From: Rhizopus sp. PT2906
Lineage: Eukaryota > Mucoromycota > Mucoromycetes > Mucorales > Rhizopodaceae
Assembly: GCA_025529335.1 (NCBI GenBank)
Contig: JAMYHX010000138.1
Coordinates: forward strand, 1-64,000
Direction: 5' to 3'
DNA length: 64,000 nt
The first letter of the stretch is position 1. Every line of letters starts with the position of its first letter. Below, piece by piece: positions 45,604 through 55,903 of this stretch. Under the pieces are notes generated by a model. It worked only from the letters and a program-made list of their open reading frames with translations. It did no database searches and was not told where the DNA came from. The position numbers and the translations under genes are program-made.

Positions 45604-46430
45604 GATTAAAGAAAATATTTTTATTTTCTCTCTCTTTCTTTTCTACCCCCTTGTCACTGCAGTCCGGAGTTACGCAGGAGGAAATTCCCTTTTTGAAGTC
45701 ACAAATGCAATTGGTTAAAATACCTCCCATCATATGCAAAACAGAGAGGGCAACACTCTCTTCCTCTTTGCCATTTGGTTTCCAAGACTCATTTTTACTT
45801 TATGCGCAGTGCTGCTAATGTTTGCTCTAAAAATTAAAATTTGCCTGTTTAATGAATAGTTTATATTGAATTATGATACTATTCAATGAAGCCTTTTGTT
45901 AATCGTTATAGTATCTCACTTAGAACAGCAAAAGGATTGTCATCAATCAATTGTGCTTTTCCACAAGAATACGATGACGACCTTACTTTTTCTTCTTTTT
46001 CGAAAATGCTTTCAGAGTTGCACAAGTATAGATTCATAAATCCAGTTTTTACGTCATAAGAGTAAAACGTATATATTAACATCTTCATTTGTAGTTGAAT
46101 GCACTACAGGATTAGAAAAGTATACTCATTTTGGAGTACAAACACTTATTGTTTCAATAACAAACAGATCAACAGTAACACGATCCTTGGGATCATCAAA
46201 GACAAGTCCATTGTGTATTCATTTTGAATGTCTGTAAAAAAGAACTACTCAGAGACATCATTATTAGACAAACTGCATGTGGCTTACCTGGGAATTGTAG
46301 CACTAATGTATGGAAGGAAATTTAACTTGTGCAATTACAAAACATGGCCGTCACAAAGACAAAACTAGTCAGGAGTGTGCATTGTTTGCCTTTTTTTTTG
46401 TCTCTTTTATTATTATTATTTTTATTTTTC
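45604..46430. other. Region between bL34m and the zinc transporter
   Basis: Both flanking genes start here (divergent). No intact gene; a coding-like minus-strand stretch at 45,906-46,230 is listed separately. T runs occur at 46,391-46,400. Confidence 0.5.
45906..46230 (-). pseudogene. Possible decayed coding stretch, family unknown
   Basis: On the minus strand 46,205 to about 46,115 reads GLVFDDPKDRVTVDLFVIET and ISVCTPK before a stop. The next frames read YFSNPVVHSTTNEDVNIYV and then YDVKTGFMNLYLCNSE, SIFEKEEKVRSSSYSCGKAQ, and LIDDNPFAVLSEIL to a stop at 45,906. The text looks protein-like but needs a stop read-through and a frameshift. It could be a relic or a misread multi-exon gene. I do not recognise a family. 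Confidence 0.3.
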
Positions 46431-47874
46431 ATGAGCGCTGAAAGGACTCCACTTTTATTTCCTGTAAACTCACAGACAGGAGGGTCTGTTGTTTCTTATA
46501 CAGTCACTCAAAAGAACTGTAAAAACGTTACCTTGAAGGATCGTTCTGAGGCTCAATCAACAAAACGGAAATTATGGTTTGCTGTGGCCTTGGCTTGTGT
46601 ATTCTTTGCTACTGAATTAGTCGCAGGTTATTTTGCAAACTCATTAGGCAAGTCTTTAGAGAGAATACATTGTAATAATAATACTAACAATAGCATATAG
46701 CCTTGATGTCGGATGCATTCCATCTCTTATCGGACGTAGCCAGTTTCATAGTTGCCTTGGTTGCTATTTATTTAGCCGAAAAACCACCAACGAAAAGTAA
46801 AGTAAAAGAAATATACGAGGCCCTAATAACTAAAAATTATCTAGGACATACATTTGGTTTCCATAGAGCCGAAGTTATCGCTGCACTCGTATCAGTCTTG
46901 ACCATTTGGGTTCTTACTGCCTTTCTGGTGAATGAAGCGATTCAACGTATCAAATCACCTCAAGAAATTAATGCAAAACTGGTAATTCCGGCTTGTTTAT
47001 AGTTTATTTGAGAATATATCTAACTTACCAATAGATGTGTATTACTGCTACTATTGGTGTCTTTGTCAACATAATGTAAGGGGAAGAAAGTAAATCAATC
47101 ATCTCCTGTAATTACTAAGTATCATTGTCATAGTCTTGCTTACGTCTTGGGTGGACATCATGGCCACTCTCACGGACACTCTCACGAACACTCTCACGAC
47201 AATGATACACATAGCCACGATGATGAAGAAGAAGCAAATCGTAATGATATTTCTGCTCCCCACAGGGTATATTTATACCTATATTTATATATGCACTCAA
47301 TACCAATACCTTCCTTTATCATAGGAAACCAACATTAACCTTCGTGCTGCTGCTCTTCATGTCATTGGTGACTTATTAGCCTCAGTTGGTAAGAATAACA
47401 ACTTGAAACATTTTCTCTGTTTAATGTAAACAAATAGGTGTTTTAATCTCATCCATCATTCTTATCTTTAAGCCTGACTATACTATTGTGGACCCCTTAT
47501 GTACCTTCTTATTCTCCATCCTTGTTTTGTACACCACTTACCATCTCGTCAAGGACTCACTCGCCGTTCTTATGGAAGGCGTCCCTGGTAATATTCACCC
47601 AGATTTAATAGAAGAATCATTATTAGGAGTCCCTGGCGTGATTGCAGTTCACGATTTGCACGTGTGGACATTATCACCTGGAAAATACTCCCTCACAGCA
47701 CATATCAAAGTCGATCATACTGCTGACATTAGTTATGATGAAGTACTATCGAAGGGACAGCACATTGTCTGTGATGTCTATGGCGTACACCACTCAACAC
47801 TTCAAATAGAATCTGATAAGACTGCATTCACAAGTCATTGTACTCCTGAAATATGTGCTCCTAGAACTCAGTAA
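46431..47874 (+). CDS. Zinc transporter, cation diffusion facilitator (ZnT/Zrc1 type)
   Basis: Moves zinc out of the cytosol into an organelle by proton exchange (family knowledge). Exons read MSAERTPLLFPV, LWFAVALACVFFATELVAGY, NSL-ALMSDAFHLLSDVASF with the TM2 metal pair H/D, KRHTFGFHRAEVIAALVSVL, a His-rich loop (GGHHGHSHGHSHEHSH), INLRAAALHVIGDLLASVGV with the TM5 metal pair H/D, and a C-terminal cytosolic domain with GVIAVHDLHVWTLSPGK. The His-rich loop points to zinc. Intron 1 uses a GC donor (TTAG/GCAAGT) with a TACTAAC branch site. The start at 46,431 fits the usual ERTPLL opening; an upstream in-frame Met at 46,329 would add a non-conserved stretch. Confidence 0.93.
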
Positions 47875-48013
47875 AGAAAAGAGCTGTAACCCTATACACA
47901 CATACACACATATATATACACATTATACTTGTTCCGCATTTTTTTCTCTCTCTCTCTCTTACAATAACAATTCTATATTGGATATTACAATATAAAATGT
48001 TTATAAAATATAC

Positions 48014-49304
48014 TTAAGCAAAGTCTTCTATTCTATCCTCGGCAGGAAGTTGATGACTCTTGGCTAGTCTTTTGCTTACTTTTTCAACCTTTTTCCATAC
48101 ACGCAGCAGGTTCTCTCCTGCTAATCCGCTCAATTCCTCATCGGTCCATCCACGACGAGCCAGCTCTGCAATCAGGTTGGGATATTTGCTTACGTCTTCC
48201 AATCCTACTGGCACCTTTTCAACGCCATTATAATCGGCACCCAAGCCAACACGATGTTTGCCAGCAATGGAAGCAATATGCTCGACATGATTGGCAACAT
48301 CAACGACAGTGACTTCCTTGGTGGGATCACATTGCACAAAGTTGTTGTAAAAATTGACCATGACCACTCCGTCTGTTTCATCCAAACGCTTGAGCACACT
48401 GTCGGGAACATTTCGTTCAAGTGGGCAGATTGCATCACTAGACGAGTGAGAGAATAGGACAGGCGCCTCAGTGACATCGAGAACGGCGTGCATGGTAGCA
48501 TGGGCAACATGAGAGATATCAACCATCATGCCGATACGATTCATTTCCAAAACGATCTTTTTGCCAAACTCGGTTAATCCGAGTCCCTTGGTGAATGAAG
48601 GTGGTTGTGGATCACAGCAAGCTTCTGCCCAGGCAGTGTGACAGTTATGTGTCAACTACGATCATATTACTTTTACATAAACACGCAACCTCAAATTGAC
48701 TTACCGTCATGTATCTCACGCCAAGATCATAGAATAAACGAAGAGCAGCCAAGGAGTTATCAATCATCTGTCCACCTTCGATACCCATCATAGATGCAAT
48801 ACGTCCCTTCTTGAACGCCTTTCTGAATTCCTTTGTACTTGTCGCCAGCTGAAATGTTTCTGGATAAAGATTGATCATGCGCTTTGTTACATCAATAGAT
48901 TCCATGGCTTTCAGTACTTGGTTGGATGAGGTATCTTCACAATCATAATAGATGCTCCAGAACACACCAGATACTTGACCCTCTCTAAGTCTTGAAATAT
49001 CAGTGTGTCCCCAGTTGAGGTGTGTGAGGTTCATGTTGTTGATCTTGCCGTTATACACGAATGCTAATTCCCTTTTTGTTTTTTTGTTTTTTCAGTTAAT
49101 ATGCAATCAACTCAAAAGAAGGGAAACTTACATGGGCAAATCGTTATGAGTGTCAATCAATGGGGAATGTTTAAGTATTTTATGAACTCTCTTTAAGGGA
49201 TCTTTTGTCTTTTGAACATTAAGGAATGGCTGCTGATCAGCAATGACCTGAAAAGAGGAGGCTAAAGCCAGAGTAACTATAGCAAAAAGGGACGTTTGAA
49301 CCAT
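48014..49304 (-). CDS. Membrane dipeptidase, M19 (renal-dipeptidase type)
   Basis: Zinc dipeptidase. N-terminal signal peptide (MVQTSLFAIVTLALASSFQV), then HSPLIDTHNDLPM with the first metal motif HxD. The first intron uses acceptor CAAAAAG, giving DLPMELAFVYNGKINNMNLT; the more obvious TTAG acceptor would shift frame. Then SGVFWSIYYDC, bridging Glu in MGIEGGQMID, LTHNCHTAWAEACCD, the metal His in VDISHVAHATM, LFSHSSSDA, and GLGADYNGVEKVP. Ends RIEDFA at 48,014. Secreted or lumenal location is expected. Its start codon lies only 57 bp past the stop of the upstream same-strand acyl-CoA synthetase gene. Confidence 0.93.
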
Positions 49305-49361
49305 GCAGGGGAAAAGTAAAGAAAAAAAGAAAAAGAAAAAAAAAGGTTTGCTTATTAATCT

Positions 49362-51658
49362 TTATTTATAAATCTTTTTGATATCTTCCTGGTAAGCTTT
49401 CATGATATCCTTTCGTTTAATTTTACTACTCGTCGTCATGAAACCATCCGTCCAGTCCTTGTCTCGAGTGACGATGATATCCTTGACCACTTCAGCTCGA
49501 TTGCATCCAGAGGAAGTAGCAGTTTGTTGTAATTCTTTCAGAAGCTTATCTTTGTCCACATTGTTATCAGCTGGTTCCACAACACCAATGATGTAGGACT
49601 TGTCACTATCTGCGACCAAACAGATGTTTTTAATAGATGAACAGTTACGGTACTTGGACTCGAGGTTCTCTAGAGCGATGTATTCACCATGAGATAATTT
49701 AACGAGGTTCTTGACACGATCTGATATAGCAAACGTACCATCAGAGTTTAGTTTGGCAATATCACCTGTCTTGAACCATCCATCGGGTGTCATGGCCCCC
49801 TTGGTGATATCAGGTCGTTTATAATAACCTCTCATCAACGAAGGACCACGTAACCAGAGCTCACCGATCTTGTCTTCAGCTTTATAGTCTGTATCGGGCA
49901 CATCCACAAATCGGAACTCGATCGAAGGAGAAGGAGGACCGATGATGCCAGTGGCCATACCAAGGCTGGGAAGTGTCACTGCTGCCAAACCACAGCATTC
50001 GGTCAACCTATGAAGATTGTTAGGCATATAATTCCCCTAATGTGTCCTATTTGTTCTTTACCCATAGCCTTGTAACATGAAACAAAGAGTAGATGTAATA
50101 AACTTTTGCGTCTCAAATGAAACGGGTGCTCCTCCAGATAGACAATACTTTAAATGTCCTCCTGTAACATCTCTAATCTGGCGGAATAGTATAGCATCAT
50201 ATGTATCGGTAATCACATTAGGTTGGCCAAAAAATTTGAGTAATTGCCACTTTGCTTCAATAGCCGCTGCATGAAGAATAAAGTTAGAAAGAGAAGAAGA
50301 ATGATTTTTTTTCCTTACCATAAAACGCCTTCTTTACTGTCCAATGCTGTTTGTCTAGCTTACTTTCAACACCCTTTCGAATCTTTTCCCATACAGCAGG
50401 GACGCCTGCCATGATCGTCGGCTTGAGTGCTTCCAAGTCACCTTTACCTTTACCCTGACCATCCCGTCCAGAGACCGAATCGTTCATTAAGGTGCGCATA
50501 CCGCCGTAGCCTATAGGGATGCCCATGCAGATCATGATAAACTCGACAAGAAACTCAAGCACATGAGCCAAAGGCAGGAACCCTATATACCTGTGCTCAT
50601 CCTTGGATAAAAAGTCAATGACCAAATACTCGGCTGCACCCATGGCTGCAATAATGTTACTGTGGGTTAATTCGACACCCTTGGGAGCACCCGTAGAACC
50701 TGAAGTATACATGATTAATGCAAGATCATCCGGTTTTGGATGTTCTTTGATGTGGACACTAGACGACGCTTGACCAAGGATGTCTTTGTAGGTCGAAATC
50801 TTGATGTCATCGGATGATTGTCTCTTGAACTTTTTGATTTCTTCTGGTGCTTCGAATTCTTCACCAGCATAAATTACAAGCTTGGGTTGTTCTTGTTTAT
50901 CAAGGTCTTTATATGCCTTGTTTAATGTTCCACAAAGCGAAGTCTACAAAATCTAAAGTTAGTTTTTGGCAATGAATGCCATGTGTGATGTTACCTCTGT
51001 AAAGATCCCCTTTGCTCCTGTCTCTTTGATTATATGACTCACAGCATCGGGTGGCATGGAATCATATGCGGTAGTAATCACTATACCTAGAGACAGACAG
51101 GCAAGGGCTGTCAACATCCATTCGGCTCTATAATAAATATTAGTCCCGATTATGTTACATATATGTCATGCATATTGATTTTACCTTGTTTTGGAATAGA
51201 GTAGAACAATATCACCACGCTTGAATCCGTTGTTCTGAAGAGCAGAGGCTATCTTTTGGACATGCTCATCAGCTTCATGATATGTCATCCACTTGTAATC
51301 TTCAAGTTCAAAAAAGGTCCATTTCTTGGGATTTTCATCCTGATCATCCGAGGGCTTTTCTTTTGTATAAATCTGCGTGTATAGAAATTTTAGTTTAAGC
51401 ATTTTATCGTCAATGCTTTTATAAAACGCTTACATTGATCAATGGACGATAACCAAACGCATGCTTATCTTTTCTTGATTTCACAGTCTCTGTCCAAACT
51501 TTTCCGATAATGCATTCATTTTCCTTTAGTTTTGGCAAAAGAGGTGTACGCACAAATCCGTGTTCGGCGTGTCGACTACGATAGATGTGCTGATCTGAAT
51601 TGACAAGAACAGTAGGGTTTTGAGTGGATTGTAGAAAGAGACTTTTGATGTAATTCAT
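49362..51658 (-). CDS. Long-chain acyl-CoA synthetase
   Basis: Activates fatty acids with ATP and CoA. Six or more exons, starting MNYIKSLFLQSTQNPTVLVN. Motifs in order: FGYRPLIN, YHEADEHVQKIASALQNNGF, the ATP motif LIMYTSGSTGAPKGVELTH, FLPLAHVLEF, GVPAVWEKIRKGVESK, YCLSGGAPVSFETQKF, QGYG-LTECCG, the fatty-acyl signature DGWFKTGDIA ... DRVKNLVKLSHGEYIALENL, and a C-terminal KRKDIMKAYQEDIKKIYK. It matches yeast Faa1/Faa4 and animal ACSL in length and order. It is probably cytosolic or membrane-associated, with no clear targeting signal. Confidence 0.94.
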
Positions 51659-51860
51659 ATTAATGAACTAAGAGAAGAAAAAAAAAAAGACGATTGTGTC
51701 ATAGTTGTCTTGGACATTTATACCAAATATAGGATGTTACACAAGGGTTTTGCAGTAGCTTCAAATTCTAGCTTTATTAGGAGGAGGGATAAGAAATAAA
51801 TATTAAAGAAATGGTTATGAAAAAGATGTAGAGTACACGGAAGAAAAGGCTAGAGAGTAA

Positions 51861-53002
51861 CTAAGCTCTAAAGAGCCTTTTACCAAGGTTCAATACATTT
51901 TTTAGTCCACTCATATTCTCGTTGTGATCTTCATGTGTTTGGTCTTCAAAGTAACTAAAAGGATGATGGTCGGATACAAATGGGGTATTATCAGCCAAAG
52001 AAGGAATATGAAGTTCGTCACCAGTTGAATATCTTCTTGAATTTTCGTATTCTTCCAATGCCTCGGAAGCTATGACGGAATCAATATCGGATACTGACCT
52101 ACTATATGAAGCTTTTATTTAAGCAGGTGCAATATGGTATTTTTATTTATTTACTTTTGTTCTTCTTGTGGATTCAGTGTGTGTAGTGTTGTTCTGTCCG
52201 CTTCTTCTTCTTCTTCTTCTTCTTCTTTTTGACCCATGTTTTGTTTTATAAATGACAGTTTATCTGTCAGATCATTCAATTGGTCATTTAATATTGTCTG
52301 GGCCGTTGAATTTTCAGGTTGAAGGTTGAATGAATTGGATAGATCAGGCATTGTCCTTGGAGCATAAAATTCTTTAGATGTTTGCATCTCCTGTACGATA
52401 GGACCCTGTATCTGACTGTAATATATATCTTCTCCGTATTGATCCATGTTCTGTATATTTGCATATATGCAATGGACTGTTTAATAAACAAAAACAGCCA
52501 AAAAAGAATGTAAGATTACCTTGCTATGCCTATTATAGGCTAAATGAGCAATTTGATCATCTGCTAGAAATTCAGCATCCTCGATACCTTCTTGGATGTC
52601 GTATCCATGGATATCACCATCCTCTAGATCGGTTTCCATCACAATCGGCCGTTCCTGACGTTGTTGTCTCTTTTTCTTTTTTGCTGTCTTTTTCTTGCTG
52701 GTTCCAAACGGATTTCTGGTCACAAACTGAGGCAAGTCGTTCTGGCTGAGCACAGACTCAAATTCCCAGTCTCTGGGGTTATTTAGGTAGTTCTGTAGTG
52801 CTTCTCCTCGATAAAGAGTATGGTCATTGTAGTAAATGGGTTCGATTAGTGGATCGTCGTCGTCAAGTCGAATGGCTTGTTTCTGAAAACAGCAACAGAA
52901 TTGTGAAACTGAAGGTAAATAATTTCTCCAAGTCAGGTCAAATGCATGTGGCTCGTCATCAATGTGTGAAGATGAGCTTTGCTCTAGACAAGATAAAACC
53001 AT
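51861..53002 (-). CDS. Unknown protein with Cys cluster, NPF motifs and acidic tracts
   Basis: Three exons join in phase (RHSK/NMDQYG and EEQN/RSVSDI) to about 350 residues. Near the N-terminus FCCCF could be palmitoylated. VTRNPFGTSKKK holds an NPF tripeptide like those bound by EH domains, and a basic run (KKKTAKKKKRQQRQ) follows. Acidic patches (EEEEEEEEADR) and short helical segments (LNDQLNDLTDKLSFIKQNM) come later. The C-terminus has SGLKNVLNLGKRLFRA. No known catalytic domain is visible. The motifs suggest a membrane-traffic adaptor, but this is inference only. Confidence 0.75.
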
Positions 53003-53484
53003 ATAAAAATAAAGGAAAAAGGGAAAAAAAAAGAGGAAGAGAGAGAATTGGCTGTTGTGTGTGGGACGAAATTCTTGTAAAAAAAAAAAATTAGATAATC
53101 ACATGTAATCTATCGTATGTATTGTTTCCCTCTCTTCGCTCTCTCTCTCTCTCTCCGCTTAACAAAGACTTTATCATGACTAATAGAGTAAATGGCCGTA
53201 TGAACAGCAGAAAAAAAAAATCAAATATTTTATACAATAAGCTTTAGTTTAGGGAAAAAAAGTGGGAAAATTCATTTTATTTGGCTTAATCCATTGACAT
53301 TTTTATCAGGACTTGTTTTTGTGCATAACTGTTTTTTTTTTCGCTTTCATTTTTTTTTTTAGCTTTCTTTTATTCAGAAATGAATACTTGTTCTTTCTGT
53401 AAGAGATGAAAAAGAAAAGAGTGATTATATATAATTGATGTGAGTGTATAAATAGCTCAAGGCAGAAATACGACGGCACGAGCT
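53003..53484. other. Divergent intergenic region, no gene seen
   Basis: About 480 bp between the unknown gene and the reticulon gene, with CT runs at 53,136-53,157 and poly-A/T tracts. It should hold both promoters; no motif stands out. Confidence 0.5.
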
Positions 53485-54205
53485 ATGGAAGAAATAATGC
53501 ATATCCTTCGATGGGACAAGCCATTAAGATCAAGCGTTCTATTCTTGTCTCTCATGAGTATTATATATTTGGTGCAGTCTTATTCCATTGTTCAGATCAT
53601 CCTGTGTACGCTCACTTTAACTACGGTCATTAACTTTGTTTACGTGTATGCTGTCAAATTTTTTCAGAAAATATCTAATACATCATTTAAACACCCCTTT
53701 ATGTAAGTACACCCTTCTTTTTTTCATACTCATTTACTGATATATTTATCCTAGACGTATTCTGGATAACAAAGATCAGCCTATATTAAACAAGGAACGT
53801 ATCCTGTACTATGTTTCATCTTCAGTGGACCTGGCAGATGCTGTGATAAGAGTCGTGACCAAGGTCATACTTGTTGAGAATCCCAAAAAGAGCGCTTTGG
53901 TAAACAATAAAATAAGACTCACCTTGGCATTAACCTTATATATAATATAGTGGTTAATTGTATTTTTAACAAGTTGGAAGATGTCAGGACAAATCTCAAC
54001 TTTTGCTATTCTTAAAGGAATCATCATTTCTGCCTTCATCACGCCTCGTCTTTATACAAGCAATCAGAAGCTTGTCAATGCGCGTATTCAACAGTTACAG
54101 GGAATTATAAACACAGACATCAAGATTGCACAAGAATATGCTACTGAAAAAGTAAAAGAAGTGAAGCACACCTGTACAAAAAAAGCAGGCTCCAAGCAAG
54201 AATAA
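53485..54205 (+). CDS. Reticulon-family ER-shaping protein
   Basis: Three exons give about 205 residues. The first begins MEEIMHILRWDKPLRSSVLF and continues into a long hydrophobic hairpin (LFLSLMSIIYLVQSYSIVQI), as in a reticulon homology domain. The second hairpin is split by the third intron: NPKKSAL/WLIVFLTSWKMSG, then STFAILKGIIISAFITPRLY. The tail is charged with no KKxx signal. Reticulons curve ER tubule membranes. The N-terminal RW-DKPxxSSxxF pattern and two paired hairpins support the call; overall similarity to any one member cannot be tested here. Confidence 0.75.
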
Positions 54206-54472
54206 AAATGCTCTCCTTTTGTGTACCATGACATATCCTTGACAACCTCTATTTTGTTGTCATGGTGATATTAAATAATAGTGGCTGTAGTTAGTCTATA
54301 GTTTCTTTTTTTTTAAATGAATCTTTTATGAATCACATTGTTTTATAAATAAAAAAGTTATTATAGTAATAAATTACTTGATGCTACACAAGAACGAGGA
54401 GCAAGCAATACAACAACGTCAAAGCAATCAGTCGAAAATTTTTTTTCTTTCTCTTTTTCTTTTTTATTCATC

Positions 54473-55363
54473 ATGACTTCAACTGATAAATTGCCTGACT
54501 TTTCAAAGTTTATATTAGAAGACTTTAATCTCAATAGAGGATCACCTGATATAATTCCTGCACCTCACAGACTACGTGAAGCCAGACGATCCTTTCTGCT
54601 CTACTTGGAACCAACCCCTGACTCACGTTTACATACATCGTTTGTCACGTTTCAAGAAAAGACACTCGTTCGATATGGTCCCAATCAGGCTCACAACACG
54701 CCACCTCATATATCTATTTTGCCTCGAATACTGATTCAAAGACAGGAGACAGCAGATATCGAGAGTAAATGGCAGACCGTTCAGGATTTGATAGATTGCA
54801 TTGACCAACAAATTCACTCTCTTCAATTGACTGTGCCTGATTTTGCTGGTTATCAAATACTCGATAAACCCACTCGATCTCTCATCATGAACGTCAAAGT
54901 GCATAACGATTATTATACTCTAGTAGAAACAGTTGAATCAGTCATCGGACCTGCTTGTGCAGTACTAGAAACTCATCTTTTGGATAAAATACATCTCGCT
55001 TACAATGTACTAAAGTCGCCTTCAAAAGTTGATTTAAAGAAAATGAAGCAAATGGCAGAGTCTACGATCGATATCTATGATTGGGTTAAATCGGGTGGAT
55101 CATGGAGATTGACATTGCATGAAGTCATGATCGAAAGTCAAGTTGTAGGTGTTCAGCATCAATTGAAAGAAGTTCGCTCATGGCCAGTCCAGCCACGTCC
55201 ACCACAGCAATTTGCTGACCTATTGCCTGTATCCGTTCGAATCAAATTACCTTGGCTAAATTATTCTGCTAAAAAGCAAACATATTCTTCCATCGATCAT
55301 AGTTCAGGCATATCAAGTAAATCAGCCACATCTTCAAATAATAAAGGACTGCATACCCTATAA
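54473..55363 (+). CDS. Probable 2H-phosphoesterase-superfamily protein
   Basis: Single exon, 296 residues. RRSFLLYLEPTPDSRLHTSF is an opening strand like RNA ligase/cyclic phosphodiesterase folds. PPHISILPR (residues 78-85) matches the first HxS/T motif. The expected second motif about 90 residues on reads KIHLAYNVLKS (residues 173-183), where the usual Thr after the His is changed to Leu-Ala. Later SGGSWRLTLHEVMIES resembles the closing strand. Ends in a Ser-rich tail. The family acts on 2',5' or cyclic phosphates of RNA or nucleotides. With the second motif altered, activity is uncertain. The start is preceded by a T-rich leader. Confidence 0.55.
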   Translation: MTSTDKLPDFSKFILEDFNLNRGSPDIIPAPHRLREARRSFLLYLEPTPDSRLHTSFVTFQEKTLVRYGPNQAHNTPPHISILPRILIQRQETADIESKWQTVQDLIDCIDQQIHSLQLTVPDFAGYQILDKPTRSLIMNVKVHNDYYTLVETVESVIGPACAVLETHLLDKIHLAYNVLKSPSKVDLKKMKQMAESTIDIYDWVKSGGSWRLTLHEVMIESQVVGVQHQLKEVRSWPVQPRPPQQFADLLPVSVRIKLPWLNYSAKKQTYSSIDHSSGISSKSATSSNNKGLHTL

Positions 55364-55481
55364 TCTCTCTCTCTCTCTCTTGTTTTTAATATAGTTGGTT
55401 TTTAATGCAATAAAAAAGAAGATGTTGTGGTTTATAAATTCTTGATACAAGAACATAAAAATGCATATATCATCTAGTTCC

Positions 55482-55903
55482 TTAAGCCTCTGCAGACTCC
55501 ATGTTTGCATCTTCATCTACCCCACGAATGTATAGGACATTGTTGCATCTATTGATATTGTAAGCTTCTATTTTTTTTTTGCTCTTAATGTTGACTTTTT
55601 ACCTAATCAGCACTTCACCAAGAGTTCCAACAGAAACACCATTTTGAAATTCTTCTGTGTTTGCGAGCTAAATTATGTTAAGATACGCGTCAAGTATTTT
55701 TTTTCTTTTCTTTACCTGTAAGTTCATGTAATTGTCTACAGATACAAGATAGCCTTGATATTCACCACCCCACTTTAATTTGACAGAGACAGGTTTACCA
55801 GTAAGATCACTTAAGAATGGTTTGGGATTAACAGGAACAAACTAGATAATCGTTAATCTATTGTTATACAACTAAGAAAAGAGAGACAATCACTTACAGA
55901 CAT
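55482..55903 (-). CDS. SMX3: Small nuclear ribonucleoprotein SmF
   Basis: Core Sm ring protein of spliceosomal snRNPs. Four exons join: MS (first exon is only 6 coding nt), FVPVNPKPFLSDLTGKPVSV, KLKWGGEYQGYLVSVDNYMN, LQ-LANTEEFQNGVSVGTLGE, VLIR-CNNVLYIRGVDEDANM, ending ESAEA at 55,482. The Sm1 motif (KLKWG-x-EYxGYLVSVDxYMNxQL) and Sm2 motif (IRCNNVLYIRG) are complete. About 86 residues. Missed by simple open-frame scans because all exons are short. Confidence 0.95.
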
